From positions 4,325,501-4,389,500 of the forward strand of contig JAPFFF010000005.1 of the NCBI GenBank assembly GCA_039105265.1: a stretch of 64,000 nt of DNA, in the 5' to 3' direction. The notes under the pieces were generated by a model. It saw only the letters and a program-made list of their open reading frames with translations, ran no database searches and was not told the DNA's origin. Of the stretch, positions 1-13,446 are shown piece by piece (positions within the stretch are counted from its first letter, which is position 1; each line of letters opens with the position of its first letter). The position numbers and the translations under genes were made by a program. Source of the DNA: Tritrichomonas musculus (Eukaryota; Parabasalia; Tritrichomonadida; Tritrichomonadidae).

Positions 1-3000
1 AGAATAAATTGCATTGAACAGGCCGGCAGACTCTCACAGCCAACAACAGAATAAATAGCATTGAACAGGCCGGCAGACTATCAAAGCCAACAACAGAATA
101 AATTGCATTGAACAGGCTGGCAGACTCTCACAGCCAACAACAGAATAAATAGCATTGAACAGACCGGCAGACTATCAAAGCCAACAACAGAATAAATTGC
201 ATTGAACAGGCCGGCAGACTATCACAGCCAACATAATGAACATAATAAAACAGACCGGAAGACTCTCACAGCCAACAGAATAAATTGCATTGAACAGGCC
301 GGCAGACTATCAAAGCCAACAACAGAATAAATTGCATTGAACAGGCCGGCAGACTATCAAAGCCAACAACAGAATAAATTGCATTGAACAGGCTGGCAGA
401 CTCTCACAGCCAACAACAGAATAAATAGCATTGAACAGACCGGCAGACTATCAAAGCCAACAACAGAATAAATTGCATTGAACAGGCTGGCAGACTCTCA
501 CAGCCAACAACAGAATAAATAGCATTGAACAGGCCGGCAGACTATCACAGCCAACATAATGAACATAATAAAACAGACCGGAAGACTCTCACAGCCAACA
601 ACAGAATAAATAGCATTGAACAGACCGGCAGACTATCAAAGCCAACAACAGAATAAATAGCATTGAACAGACCGGCAGACTATCAAAGCCAACAACAGAA
701 TAAATTGCATTGAACAGGCCGCAGACTTTCACAGCCAACAACAGAATAAATTGCATTGAACAGGCCGCAGACTTTCACAGCCAACAACAGAATAAATAGA
801 ATTGAACAGACCGGCAGACTTTCACAACCAACAACACAATAAATAGCATTGAACAGGCCGGCAGACTATCAAAGCCAACAACAGAATAAATTGCATTGAA
901 CAGGCCGCAGACTTTCACAGCCAACAACAGAATAAATTGCATTGAACAGGCCGCAGACTTTCACAGCCAACAACAGAATAAATAGAATTGAACAGACCGG
1001 CAGACTATCAAAGCCAACAACAGAATAAATTGCATTGAACAGACCGGCAGACTATCACAGCCAACAACAGAATAAATTGCATTGAACAGACCGGCAGACT
1101 CTCACAGCCAACAACAGAATAAATAGCATTGAACAGACCGGCAGACTCTCACAGCCAACAACAGAATAAATTGCATTGAACAGACCGGCAGACTATCACA
1201 GCCAACAGAATAAATTGCATTGAACAGGCCAGCAGACTCTCACAGCCAACAACAGAATAAATAGCATTGAACAGGCCGGCAGACTATCAAAGCCAACAAC
1301 AGAATAAATTGCATTGAACAGACCGGCAGACTATCACAGCCAACACAATAAATAGCATTGAACAGGCCGGCCGACTATCAAAGCCAACAACAGAATAAAT
1401 TGCATTGAACAGGCCGGCAGACTATCAAAGCCAACAACAGAATAAATTGCATTGAACAGGCCGGCAGACTATCAAAGCCAACAACAGAATAAATTGCATT
1501 GAACAGGCCGGCAGACTCTCACAGCCAACAACAGAATAAATAGCATTGAACAGGCCGGCAGACTATCAAAGCCAACAACAGAATAAATTGCATTGAACAG
1601 GCTGGCAGACTCTCACAGCCAACAACAGAATAAATAGCATTGAACAGACCGGCAGACTATCAAAGCCAACAACAGAATAAATTGCATTGAACAGGCCGGC
1701 AGACTATCACAGCCAACATAATGAACATAATAAAACAGACCGGAAGACTCTCACAGCCAACAGAATAAATTGCATTGAACAGGCCGGCAGACTATCAAAG
1801 CCAACAACAGAATAAATTGCATTGAACAGGCCGGCAGACTATCAAAGCCAACAACAGAATAAATTGCATTGAACAGGCTGGCAGACTCTCACAGCCAACA
1901 ACAGAATAAATAGCATTGAACAGACCGGCAGACTATCAAAGCCAACAACAGAATAAATTGCATTGAACAGGCTGGCAGACTCTCACAGCCAACAACAGAA
2001 TAAATTGCATTGAACAGGCCGGCAGACTATCACAGCCAACATAATGAACATAATAAAACAGACCGGAAGACTCTCACAGCCAACAACAGAATAAATAGCA
2101 TTGAACAGACCGGCAGACTTTCACAGCCAACAACAGAATAAATAGCATTGAACAGACCGGCAGACTATCAAAGCCAACAACAGAATAAATTGCATTGAAC
2201 AGGCCGCAGACTTTCACAGCCAACAACAGAATAAATTGCATTGAACAGGCCGCAGACTTTCACAGCCAACAACAGAATAAATAGAATTGAACAGACCGGC
2301 AGACTTTCACAACCAACAACACAATAAATAGCATTGAACAGGCCGGCAGACTATCAAAGCCAACAACAGAATAAATTGCATTGAACAGGCCGGCAGACTA
2401 TCAAAGCCAACAACAGAATAAATTGCATTGAACAGGCTGGCAGACTCTCACAGCCAACAACAGAATAAATAGCATTGAACAGACCGGCAGACTATCAAAG
2501 CCAACAACAGAATAAATTGCATTGAACAGGCTGGCAGACTCTCACAGCCAACAACAGAATAAATAGCATTGAACAGACCGGCAGACTATCAAAGCCAACA
2601 ACAGAATAAATTGCATTGAACAGGCCGCAGACTATCACAGCCAACATAATGAACATAATAAAACAGACCGGAAGACTCTCACAGCCAACAACAGAATAAA
2701 TAGCATTGAACAGACCGGCAGACTATCAAAGCCAACAACAGAATAAATTGCATTGAACAGGCCGCAGACTTTCACAGCCAACAACAGAATAAATAGAATT
2801 GAACAGACCGGCAGACTTTCACAGCCAACAACAGAATAAATAGCATTGAACAGGCTGGCAGACTATCAAAGCCAACAACAGAATAAATTGCATTGAACAG
2901 GCCGTCAGACTATCAAAGCCAACAACAGAATAAATTGCATTGAACAGGCTGGCAGACTATCAAAGCCAACAACAGAATAAATTGCATTGAACAGGCCGGC

Positions 3001-6000
3001 AGACTCTCACAGCCAACAACAGAATAAATTGCATTGAACAGGCCGCAGACTTTCACAGCCAACAACAGAATAAATAGAATTGAACAGACCGGCAGACTTT
3101 CACAACCAACAACACAATAAATAGCATTGAACAGGCCGGCAGACTCTCACAGCCAACAACAGAATAAATTGCATTGAACAGGCCGGCAGACTCTCACAGC
3201 CAACACAATAAATAGCATTGAACAGACCGGCAGACTATCACAGCCAACATAATGAACATAATAAAACAGACCGGAAGACTCTCACAGCCAACACAATAAA
3301 TAGCATTGAACAGGCCGGCAGACTATCACAGCCAACATAATGAACATAATAAAACAGACCGGAAGACTCTCACAGCCAACAACAGAATAAATAGCATTGA
3401 ACAGACCGGCAGACTTTCACAGCCAACAACAGAATAAATAGCATTGAACAGACCGGCAGACTATCAAAGCCAACAACAGAATAAATTGCATTGAACAGGC
3501 CGGCAGACTATCAAAGCCAACAACAGAATAAATTGCATTGAACAGACCGGCAGACTATCAAAGCCAACAACAGAATAAATTGCATTGAACAGACCGGCAG
3601 ACTATCAAAGCCAACAACAGAATAAATTGCATTGAACAGACCGGCAGACTATCAAAGCCAACAACAGAATAAATTGCATTGAACAGACCGGCAGACTATC
3701 AAAGCCAACAACAGAATAAATTGCATTGAACAGACCGGCAGACTTTCACAGCCAACAACAGAATAAATAGCATTGAACAGACCGGCAGACTATCAAAGCC
3801 AACAACAGAATAAATTGCATTGAACAGACCGGCAGACTATCAAAGCCAACAACAGAATAAATTGCATTGAACAGGCCGCAGACTATCACAGCCAACATAA
3901 TGAACATAATAAAACAGACCGGAAGACTCTCACAGCCAACAACAGAATAAATAGCATTGAACAGACCGGCAGACTATCAAAGCCAACAACAGAATAAATT
4001 GCATTGAACAGGCCGGCAGACTCTCACAGCCAACAACAGAATAAATTGCATTGAACAGGCCGCAGACTTTCACAGCCAACAACAGAATAAATAGAATTGA
4101 ACAGACCGGCAGACTTTCACAACCAACAACACAATAAATAGCATTGAACAGGCCGGCAGACTCTCACAGCCAACAACAGAATAAATTGCATTGAACAGGC
4201 CGGCAGACTCTCACAGCCAACACAATAAATAGCATTGAACAGGCCGGCAGACTATCACAGCCAACATAATGAACATAATAAAACAGACCGGAAGACTCTC
4301 ACAGCCAACAACAGAATAAATAGCATTGAACAGACCGGCAGACTTTCACAGCCAACAACAGAATAAATAGCATTGAACAGACCGGCAGACTATCAAAGCC
4401 AACAACAGAATAAATTGCATTGAACAGGCCGGCAGACTATCAAAGCCAACAACAGAATAAATTGCATTGAACAGACCGGCAGACTATCAAAGCCAACAAC
4501 AGAATAAATTGCATTGAACAGACCGGCAGACTATCAAAGCCAACAACAGAATAAATTGCATTGAACAGACCGGCAGACTATCAAAGCCAACAACAGAATA
4601 AATTGCATTGAACAGACCGGCAGACTATCAAAGCCAACAACAGAATAAATTGCATTGAACAGACCGGCAGACTTTCACAGCCAACAACAGAATAAATAGC
4701 ATTGAACAGACCGGCAGACTATCAAAGCCAACAACAGAATAAATTGCATTGAACAGACCGGCAGACTATCAAAGCCAACAACAGAATAAATTGCATTGAA
4801 CAGGCCGCAGACTATCACAGCCAACATAATGAACATAATAAAACAGACCGGAAGACTCTCACAGCCAACAACAGAATAAATAGCATTGAACAGACCGGCA
4901 GACTATCAAAGCCAACAACAGAATAAATTGCATTGAACAGGCCGCAGACTTTCACAGCCAACAACAGAATAAATAGAATTGAACAGACCGGCAGACTTTC
5001 ACAGCCAACAACAGAATAAATAGCATTGAACAGGCTGGCAGACTATCAAAGCCAACAACAGAATAAATTGCATTGAACAGGCCGTCAGACTATCAAAGCC
5101 AACAACAGAATAAATTGCATTGAACAGGCTGGCAGACTATCAAAGCCAACAACAGAATAAATTGCATTGAACAGGCCGGCAGACTCTCACAGCCAACAAC
5201 AGAATAAATTGCATTGAACAGGCTGGCAGACTCTCACAGCCAACAACAGAATAAATAGCATTGAACAGACCGGCAGACTATCAAAGCCAACAACAGAATA
5301 AATTGCATTGAACAGGCCGGCAGACTATCAAAGCCAACAACAGAATAAATTGCATTGAACAGGCTGGCAGACTATCAAAGCCAACAACAGAATAAATTGC
5401 ATTGAACAGACCGGCAGACTATCAAAGCCAACAACAGAATAAATTGCATTGAACAGGCCGGCAGACTATCACAGCCAACATAATGAACATAATAAAACAG
5501 ACCGGAAGACTCTCACAGCCAACAGAATAAATTGCATTGAACAGGCCGGCAGACTATCAAAGCCAACAACAGAATAAATTGCATTGAACAGGCCGGCAGA
5601 CTATCAAAGCCAACAACAGAATAAATTGCATTGAACAGGCTGGCAGACTCTCACAGCCAACAACAGAATAAATAGCATTGAACAGACCGGCAGACTATCA
5701 AAGCCAACAACAGAATAAATTGCATTGAACAGGCTGGCAGACTCTCACAGCCAACAACAGAATAAATTGCATTGAACAGGCCGGCAGACTATCACAGCCA
5801 ACATAATGAACATAATAAAACAGACCGGAAGACTCTCACAGCCAACAACAGAATAAATAGCATTGAACAGACCGGCAGACTTTCACAGCCAACAACAGAA
5901 TAAATAGCATTGAACAGACCGGCAGACTATCAAAGCCAACAACAGAATAAATTGCATTGAACAGGCCGCAGACTTTCACAGCCAACAACAGAATAAATTG

Positions 6001-9000
6001 CATTGAACAGGCCGCAGACTTTCACAGCCAACAACAGAATAAATAGAATTGAACAGACCGGCAGACTTTCACAACCAACAACACAATAAATAGCATTGAA
6101 CAGGCCGGCAGACTATCAAAGCCAACAACAGAATAAATTGCATTGAACAGGCCGGCAGACTATCAAAGCCAACAACAGAATAAATTGCATTGAACAGGCT
6201 GGCAGACTCTCACAGCCAACAACAGAATAAATAGCATTGAACAGACCGGCAGACTATCAAAGCCAACAACAGAATAAATTGCATTGAACAGGCTGGCAGA
6301 CTCTCACAGCCAACAACAGAATAAATAGCATTGAACAGACCGGCAGACTATCAAAGCCAACAACAGAATAAATTGCATTGAACAGGCCGCAGACTATCAC
6401 AGCCAACATAATGAACATAATAAAACAGACCGGAAGACTCTCACAGCCAACAACAGAATAAATAGCATTGAACAGACCGGCAGACTATCAAAGCCAACAA
6501 CAGAATAAATTGCATTGAACAGGCCGCAGACTTTCACAGCCAACAACAGAATAAATAGAATTGAACAGACCGGCAGACTTTCACAGCCAACAACAGAATA
6601 AATAGCATTGAACAGGCTGGCAGACTATCAAAGCCAACAACAGAATAAATTGCATTGAACAGGCCGTCAGACTATCAAAGCCAACAACAGAATAAATTGC
6701 ATTGAACAGGCTGGCAGACTATCAAAGCCAACAACAGAATAAATTGCATTGAACAGGCCGGCAGACTCTCACAGCCAACAACAGAATAAATTGCATTGAA
6801 CAGGCCGCAGACTTTCACAGCCAACAACAGAATAAATAGAATTGAACAGACCGGCAGACTTTCACAACCAACAACACAATAAATAGCATTGAACAGGCCG
6901 GCAGACTCTCACAGCCAACAACAGAATAAATTGCATTGAACAGGCCGGCAGACTCTCACAGCCAACACAATAAATAGCATTGAACAGACCGGCAGACTAT
7001 CACAGCCAACATAATGAACATAATAAAACAGACCGGAAGACTCTCACAGCCAACACAATAAATAGCATTGAACAGGCCGGCAGACTATCACAGCCAACAT
7101 AATGAACATAATAAAACAGACCGGAAGACTCTCACAGCCAACAACAGAATAAATAGCATTGAACAGACCGGCAGACTTTCACAGCCAACAACAGAATAAA
7201 TAGCATTGAACAGACCGGCAGACTATCAAAGCCAACAACAGAATAAATTGCATTGAACAGGCCGGCAGACTATCAAAGCCAACAACAGAATAAATTGCAT
7301 TGAACAGACCGGCAGACTATCAAAGCCAACAACAGAATAAATTGCATTGAACAGACCGGCAGACTATCAAAGCCAACAACAGAATAAATTGCATTGAACA
7401 GACCGGCAGACTATCAAAGCCAACAACAGAATAAATTGCATTGAACAGACCGGCAGACTATCAAAGCCAACAACAGAATAAATTGCATTGAACAGACCGG
7501 CAGACTTTCACAGCCAACAACAGAATAAATAGCATTGAACAGACCGGCAGACTATCAAAGCCAACAACAGAATAAATTGCATTGAACAGACCGGCAGACT
7601 ATCAAAGCCAACAACAGAATAAATTGCATTGAACAGGCCGCAGACTATCACAGCCAACATAATGAACATAATAAAACAGACCGGAAGACTCTCACAGCCA
7701 ACAACAGAATAAATAGCATTGAACAGACCGGCAGACTATCAAAGCCAACAACAGAATAAATTGCATTGAACAGGCCGGCAGACTATCACAACCAACAACA
7801 CAATAAATAGCATTGAACAGGCCGGCAGACTCTCACAGCCAACAACAGAATAAATTGCATTGAACAGGCCGGCAGACTCTCACAGCCAACACAATAAATA
7901 GCATTGAACAGGCCGGCAGACTATCACAGCCAACATAATGAACATAATAAAACAGACCGGAAGACTCTCACAGCCAACAACAGAATAAATAGCATTGAAC
8001 AGACCGGCAGACTTTCACAGCCAACAACAGAATAAATAGCATTGAACAGACCGGCAGACTATCAAAGCCAACAACAGAATAAATTGCATTGAACAGGCCG
8101 GCAGACTATCAAAGCCAACAACAGAATAAATTGCATTGAACAGACCGGCAGACTATCAAAGCCAACAACAGAATAAATTGCATTGAACAGACCGGCAGAC
8201 TATCAAAGCCAACAACAGAATAAATTGCATTGAACAGACCGGCAGACTATCAAAGCCAACAACAGAATAAATTGCATTGAACAGACCGGCAGACTTTCAC
8301 AGCCAACAACAGAATAAATAGCATTGAACAGACCGGCAGACTATCAAAGCCAACAACAGAATAAATTGCATTGAACAGACCGGCAGACTATCAAAGCCAA
8401 CAACAGAATAAATTGCATTGAACAGGCCGCAGACTATCACAGCCAACATAATGAACATAATAAAACAGACCGGAAGACTCTCACAGCCAACAACAGAATA
8501 AATAGCATTGAACAGACCGGCAGACTATCAAAGCCAACAACAGAATAAATTGCATTGAACAGGCCGCAGACTTTCACAGCCAACAACAGAATAAATAGAA
8601 TTGAACAGACCGGCAGACTTTCACAGCCAACAACAGAATAAATAGCATTGAACAGGCTGGCAGACTATCAAAGCCAACAACAGAATAAATTGCATTGAAC
8701 AGGCCGTCAGACTATCAAAGCCAACAACAGAATAAATTGCATTGAACAGGCTGGCAGACTATCAAAGCCAACAACAGAATAAATTGCATTGAACAGGCCG
8801 GCAGACTCTCACAGCCAACAACAGAATAAATTGCATTGAACAGGCCGCAGACTTTCACAGCCAACAACAGAATAAATAGAATTGAACAGACCGGCAGACT
8901 TTCACAACCAACAACACAATAAATAGCATTGAACAGGCCGGCAGACTCTCACAGCCAACAACAGAATAAATTGCATTGAACAGGCCGGCAGACTCTCACA

Positions 9001-9357
9001 GCCAACACAATAAATAGCATTGAACAGACCGGCAGACTATCACAGCCAACATAATGAACATAATAAAACAGACCGGAAGACTCTCACAGCCAACACAATA
9101 AATAGCATTGAACAGACCGGCAGACTATCACAGCCAACATAATGAACATAATAAAACAGACCGGCAGACTCTCACAGCCAACAACAATGAACATAATAAA
9201 GCACACCGGCAGACTCTCACAGCCAACAACAATGAACATAATAAAGCACACCGGCAGACTCTCACAGCCAACAACAATGAGCCAGAAGCATTTCCAGACC
9301 GGCAGACTATCAAAGGCAACAAAATAAATAGTATAAAACAGACTGGCAGACTATCAC
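1..9357. repeat. Satellite array, ~47-bp monomer, with higher-order repeats
   Basis: About 200 head-to-tail monomers fill this stretch, which is cut by the window's left edge. The usual period is 47 bp, built from an AGAATAAAT(T/A)GCATTGAACAG half and a CCGGCAGACT(A/C/T)TCA(A/C)AGCCAACAAC half. Variants of 46 bp (GGCCGCAG, one base lost), about 42 bp (lost ACAAC) and a special unit with ATAATGAACATAATAAAACAG occur in fixed order, so the array has higher-order structure. A block at about 1690-4015 recurs at about 5452-7778. The last units near 9142-9290 are more diverged and have a 45-bp period, as expected at an array edge. No long frame exists because 47 is not a multiple of three. Role unknown; centromeric, subtelomeric or interstitial satellite are all possible. 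Confidence 0.97.
9142..9290 (+). repeat. Diverged 45-bp units at the array edge
   Basis: Three units beginning ATGAACATAATAAA are spaced by 45 bp rather than 47. Because 45 is a multiple of three, short frames open here on both strands, but they are low-complexity translations of the satellite and not likely genes. Confidence 0.8.
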
Positions 9358-9566
9358 TGTCTTTTGAATTATTCAAAAGAAAAAGTCAAGTATTAATAAA
9401 AATATAAAAAAGCATCAAATATCTGTTATGCATTTTTTACTCTTTTTTAAAATCGTGAGCACACACAAATTTGCCTTTCTTTATTTTAGCTTTTTTATCT
9501 TCTTTTTAAAAGGTTAATTTTCAAGACGAGTGACTTATTTGCATCTAAGCAACATTCATCAGAATA

Positions 9567-10857
9567 TCAAGATTTTCTTGGTTTACCTGCTGGTGGCTGT
9601 GGCGCTTGCTGCTGTTTGTTTTCGATTTCTTGAAGTTGTAATTCTTTTAATGATATTAATGAATAATTTTTGTTCATCGTAATGTATTTTACTATCGTGT
9701 CCAATAGATAAATCAGCCACTCCTCTTGAAAGGTTTTCACAATAGTAATGAGCATTTGTATCTGATGCTTTGATCATAACATGTTGGTCATTATAAATTG
9801 CTGATTCATGAGTCTCTTTTATTGTCATTGTCCTGTTAATTTTATAAGGATCACTATATAGTGATGCTGGTGCATTGTTTGTAAAACTTACCTTAGAAAA
9901 GTAATCTGAACTTTTTTCTTGTCTATAACCTAGATCATTAATCAAAGGTCTAAATAAACTTGTCTGCCTTTTAGCAATAAAATCATGTAAAAATATAACA
10001 AATCCATTCCTCATACGCCAATCATTAATCAATGAGACTGTATCAAAGATAATTTCTAGTAGATAAAAGGGTTGAATTAAAGTCCGACTCTTTTATATAT
10101 ATAATATCAATCGATAACTTTTTTTTCCTATGATTTTCGACAAAGCTAAAATCAATTCTATTTTGAAATCTGCAATCTAATATAACGTATAGTAATTGTG
10201 TTTCTTCCTTGAAACAACACATTTGGCTTCGGAAAACTGAATGTTGAATTATCTGAAAGGTTGGCTAAAGAGTAATAAATGGGCGAGCCACAGCATTCAT
10301 TATTTGTTAAAGCTCTTTCTAGCATATCACCTATATTAGACCGTGTTATCTGATTCATTGATTGATTTCGAAATCCGTTCATATATAAATCCAATTTAAC
10401 ATCCAATTTAACATCCAATTTAACATCTGTAAGATTAATTCATTTATCCAATTTAAATGAATGTTATAAATATTCAATCCATTCATATGTAAATTATCTT
10501 CCAATTCGCTGTACGACTTGTTTGTTTGTATTGAAATCATTGCCTGAGTTCCATATTTTAAAGATGATATAAAAAGTGGAACTTCATCTTCATTAGCAGC
10601 ACTTTTAATATCTTGTAGAGTCGTAATATCACTTATACAATTAAATGGACCCAATTGATTATGATAATCAACATCTACAATGAAATTCTGATTTGTCATA
10701 ATGATAATTGCACATGTATTGTAATGGTTGGCTTCGAGTGTAAGTGTGTTTAGAAACCTGCATATGGTTCCAGCTTGAAAGGAGATTTATGCTTTGATTT
10801 CAAATTCGGAAATACTACTAAATTGATATATTTGGGCCAATAAATTTCGAAGGACAT
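9567..10857 (-). pseudogene. Broken gene, possibly a Maverick-like structural protein
   Basis: A decayed coding stretch reads on the minus strand from an ATG at 10857 (MSFEIYWPKY...) to a stop near 9567 (…PPAGKPRKS). It is split by a TAA at 10750-10752, by frame changes near 10700 and 10430, by a stop at about 10158 and by another frame change near 9650. The pieces between are clearly protein-like: 10379-10699, 10158-10418 and about 9583-10100. A 12-bp in-frame tandem repeat (ATCCAATTTAAC, three copies) sits at about 10389-10425. I do not recognise the family with certainty; the style resembles capsid-type ORFs of trichomonad Mavericks, and an integrase-bearing relic exists 40 kb away. It could also be a host pseudogene. 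Confidence 0.45.
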
Positions 10858-11159
10858 TTTCTCATACTTTTAATCATATTCTTTATATTGTCACGAACAG
10901 AAGATAGTTCACATGTTTGAACTTGAGTTTTTCTACATTTATTTTCTGGTAAATGGTTTTTGATCAATAGATGTGATCGCAGAAATATTACAATTTGTTT
11001 TATTATATTTCATTAAGGAACCTAAACTGATAGTCATTTTTTCATACAACTCAATTTTTCTGAATAGTATTGAAAAATGAAGATAATCAACTCAATTTTG
11101 AAATAAATAATTATTAGTTTTCAATAATAAATTGAAAATTGATTTGTATGCAAAAATGA

Positions 11160-11294
11160 CTACCAGTTTAAATAAATGTCAGTGCTTTCATCATAGGTGA
11201 TGTTCTCAGTAGCACGTGCTTGGTCCGATTTTAGTTTGTTTAGGTAATCTTTGATTTGGGATTTCACAGTTTCAGATTTTCTATTATCATTCAT
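11160..11294 (-). CDS. Small hypothetical protein, 44 aa
   Basis: An intact 44-residue frame starts at an ATG at 11294 and ends with TAG at 11160-11162. The translation begins MNDNRKSETVKSQIKDYL and ends STDIYLNW. It is hydrophilic with a short helical Lys-rich stretch and has balanced composition, unlike the AT-rich noise around it, which is why I think it is coding. It lies alone between the broken gene and a long T tract. No family is recognised. It could be the last exon of a spliced gene, but no splice signal is evident. Confidence 0.45.
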   Translation of the reverse strand: MNDNRKSETVKSQIKDYLNKLKSDQARATENITYDESTDIYLNW

Positions 11295-11464
11295 TACCAA
11301 ATATAAAAATAAAAAGAGAAAAAAAATGTCATATGGTTATAAACACACATTGTATTTTTCACAAAAGTGCAAAAAAGTTCGAGCCGATTTTTTCTGAAGT
11401 ACGATACCTGGTCAATATTGACCTTAACCGTTAGGTTCAAAAGAGATTGGGGCAAAAAATATCT

Positions 11465-11516
<52 letters not shown>

Positions 11517-11934
11517 TAGACGAATGATGGACTTGGTGAAAGGGTTGCTTAAATGTCTGTGTAATAGTTTGTAACGCAAATGAAGGCCGTGTTTTGCTAG
11601 CAAAAAAAAAAGTTTCTAAATAATTTCTATTATTGATTGCATTAAGAGAATATTAACTATTCCATAGTGCTTATAGAGTCTGCTATATTCATGAGTAACA
11701 TAATTTTCAATTGTTTTTGTTTGTAATCATACTATTTCCATAAAAAACGTTTTTTTATCCATTGGAACTTTTTGAATATTCAGAAAAAAAAAAAAAATAA
11801 AACGTACAATATTGTTGTTGATTGTCTACAGAATTTCCTCAAGCATGATAATGTGATTTCTTTGAGATGATGATATGAAAAATGAAAAAAAAAGCATAAA
11901 AAAAAAAAAGTCGGATATAAACAAATTTTATATA
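11295..11934. other. Intergenic region with a 49-nt T tract
   Basis: No gene is seen. It contains the perfect 14-bp palindrome GGTCAATATTGACC at 11410-11423, followed by AACCGTTA, and an uninterrupted run of about 49 T at 11467-11515. The rest is AT-rich sequence 3' of the kinase gene. Confidence 0.7.
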
Positions 11935-13089
11935 CTATATTAACAAACATGCGCAGCTTGCCTGATTTCTTTTACGAACAGTTTCAGCTTGTGGTGCTTT
12001 TTCAGAATTTAAGGCTTCTTTTTCTTCTTTTTCCTTTTCTCTTTCTTTTTCTTCTTTTTTCTCTTTTTTCCTTTTCAAATGGTTTTTCTTATCAATTTCA
12101 TCTTGTAAGAGAATTTCTTCAACAGAGAAAGGAATTGGAGTATCACTTCTTTTTAATGGGAATATAGATATTTTTTTGGCTGCATCATCAGTAATATTTT
12201 CCCAGTCGAGCGAAGATGTAGGACTAATGCAGTATGTAGCATACATTCCCTCTATGATATCATTCATATATTTGTAATCTGGCTGCTCAGAAAATCTTAA
12301 ATGTTCGATATATCGTAAAATATCATAAAATTCGGCAGGATAAATTTGAAAATATTCTGATTTTCGAAATCTTCTTTTTGCTTTTAAAATATGCGTTTTT
12401 CCTTGTACATTTGCCCAAGGAAGTTTTCCTGTATAAAGCTCTGCGACAGAATAAAACCAACTAAACAAATCATCTCTTCTTCCTTGGTCTTCGCCATAAT
12501 GGGCATATGGTGAAGCATACTTGAGAGTTCCTTTAAATCCTGGATGTTCCATTGGTGGAAGAATTTCTTGAGTGTCAGTATCAATATATAATTTGCTGAG
12601 CCCAAAATCAATTAAGCATAAAAAAATTGAATTGGCAGGGCGCAATAAAAAATTACCCGGTTTTATATCCCGATGAACTAAACCTCTTTCGTGGAATTCT
12701 TCGATGACTGATAGCATCATTTGTGCAGTTTGAAGAGTCGTAAAAAGGCTAAATTTGCCACCAGGGCATACCCTCCTTAAATTTGAAACTGATGGACCTA
12801 GCATTTCCATGGCAATATATCTGTAAGTTTCTTCTTCGACAAAAGAAATAAGACGTGGAAATTTAATTGACCCTTGAACTCTTTTCATGTACTCGTATTC
12901 ACGTTTAAGCGCTTGCTTTCGAGCACTTTTCATTTCAAATTTAATTGCAACAGGAAATTCATCCGACGGGGACGTTACATAATAAATATCTCCATATCCA
13001 CCTTGTCCAGCGCATTTGATGACTTTATATTTACCGATGAGCTCTCCATAAGGAATTTTAGGCCGCTTGGGACGCTCATTAGCAGCCAT
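11935..13089 (-). CDS. CK1-family protein kinase with C-terminal CAAX box
   Basis: This 384-residue protein is a Ser/Thr kinase of the casein kinase 1 group. The kinase domain spans about residues 15-300: a glycine loop (GQGGYGDIY), the VAIK lysine, catalytic loop HRDIKPGNFLL, the DFG motif in LIDFGLSKLY, and the CK1-type region GTLKYASPYAH in place of the usual APE segment. A Lys/Glu-rich coiled tail follows (about 330-372). The protein ends ASCACLLI: CLLI is a textbook CAAX prenylation box ending in Ile, with an extra cysteine just upstream that could be palmitoylated, so the kinase is probably membrane-anchored. The start is the first ATG (MAANERPKRP), preceded by ATTCGTTATT, also seen before the dynein gene. 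Substrate unknown. Confidence 0.93.
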   Translation of the reverse strand: MAANERPKRPKIPYGELIGKYKVIKCAGQGGYGDIYYVTSPSDEFPVAIKFEMKSARKQALKREYEYMKRVQGSIKFPRLISFVEEETYRYIAMEMLGPSVSNLRRVCPGGKFSLFTTLQTAQMMLSVIEEFHERGLVHRDIKPGNFLLRPANSIFLCLIDFGLSKLYIDTDTQEILPPMEHPGFKGTLKYASPYAHYGEDQGRRDDLFSWFYSVAELYTGKLPWANVQGKTHILKAKRRFRKSEYFQIYPAEFYDILRYIEHLRFSEQPDYKYMNDIIEGMYATYCISPTSSLDWENITDDAAKKISIFPLKRSDTPIPFSVEEILLQDEIDKKNHLKRKKEKKEEKEREKEKEEKEALNSEKAPQAETVRKRNQASCACLLI

Positions 13090-13414
13090 CTCGAACCAAT
13101 TTTGAATAACGAATTTCGAAAATAAACTAATAAATTAAAATTCAAAGAAAAAGTTAAATTGTATCCTGAAAAAATCAATTGATTCAATTTTTCGCAAAAC
13201 TATCAAAAGTTTTAATCAAGAAATAGAAAGATTGAAATATAAACTATTTATGCTTGATTCAATTATAATTCAGTATGAATTCATAACCTCTTTTTACAAC
13301 CAAAATCTTTTTTTGTAATATTTTTTCTATGATCTTTCAAAATTCTTCAAAACTAGAATTTCAACCAAATTTGAAACCCACTCTCAATTTCAATTCAATT
13401 TGAGAGTATGGGTC

Positions 13415-13446
<32 letters not shown>

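Noticed and set aside
1-9357. CRISPR-like repeat array
   Set aside because: There are no unique spacers; units abut head to tail and variants repeat in blocks, and the genome is eukaryotic.
9108-9407. A 99-codon frame encoding an NNEHNKAHRQTL-type repeat
   Set aside because: It exists only because the edge units have a 45-bp period; it is translated satellite.
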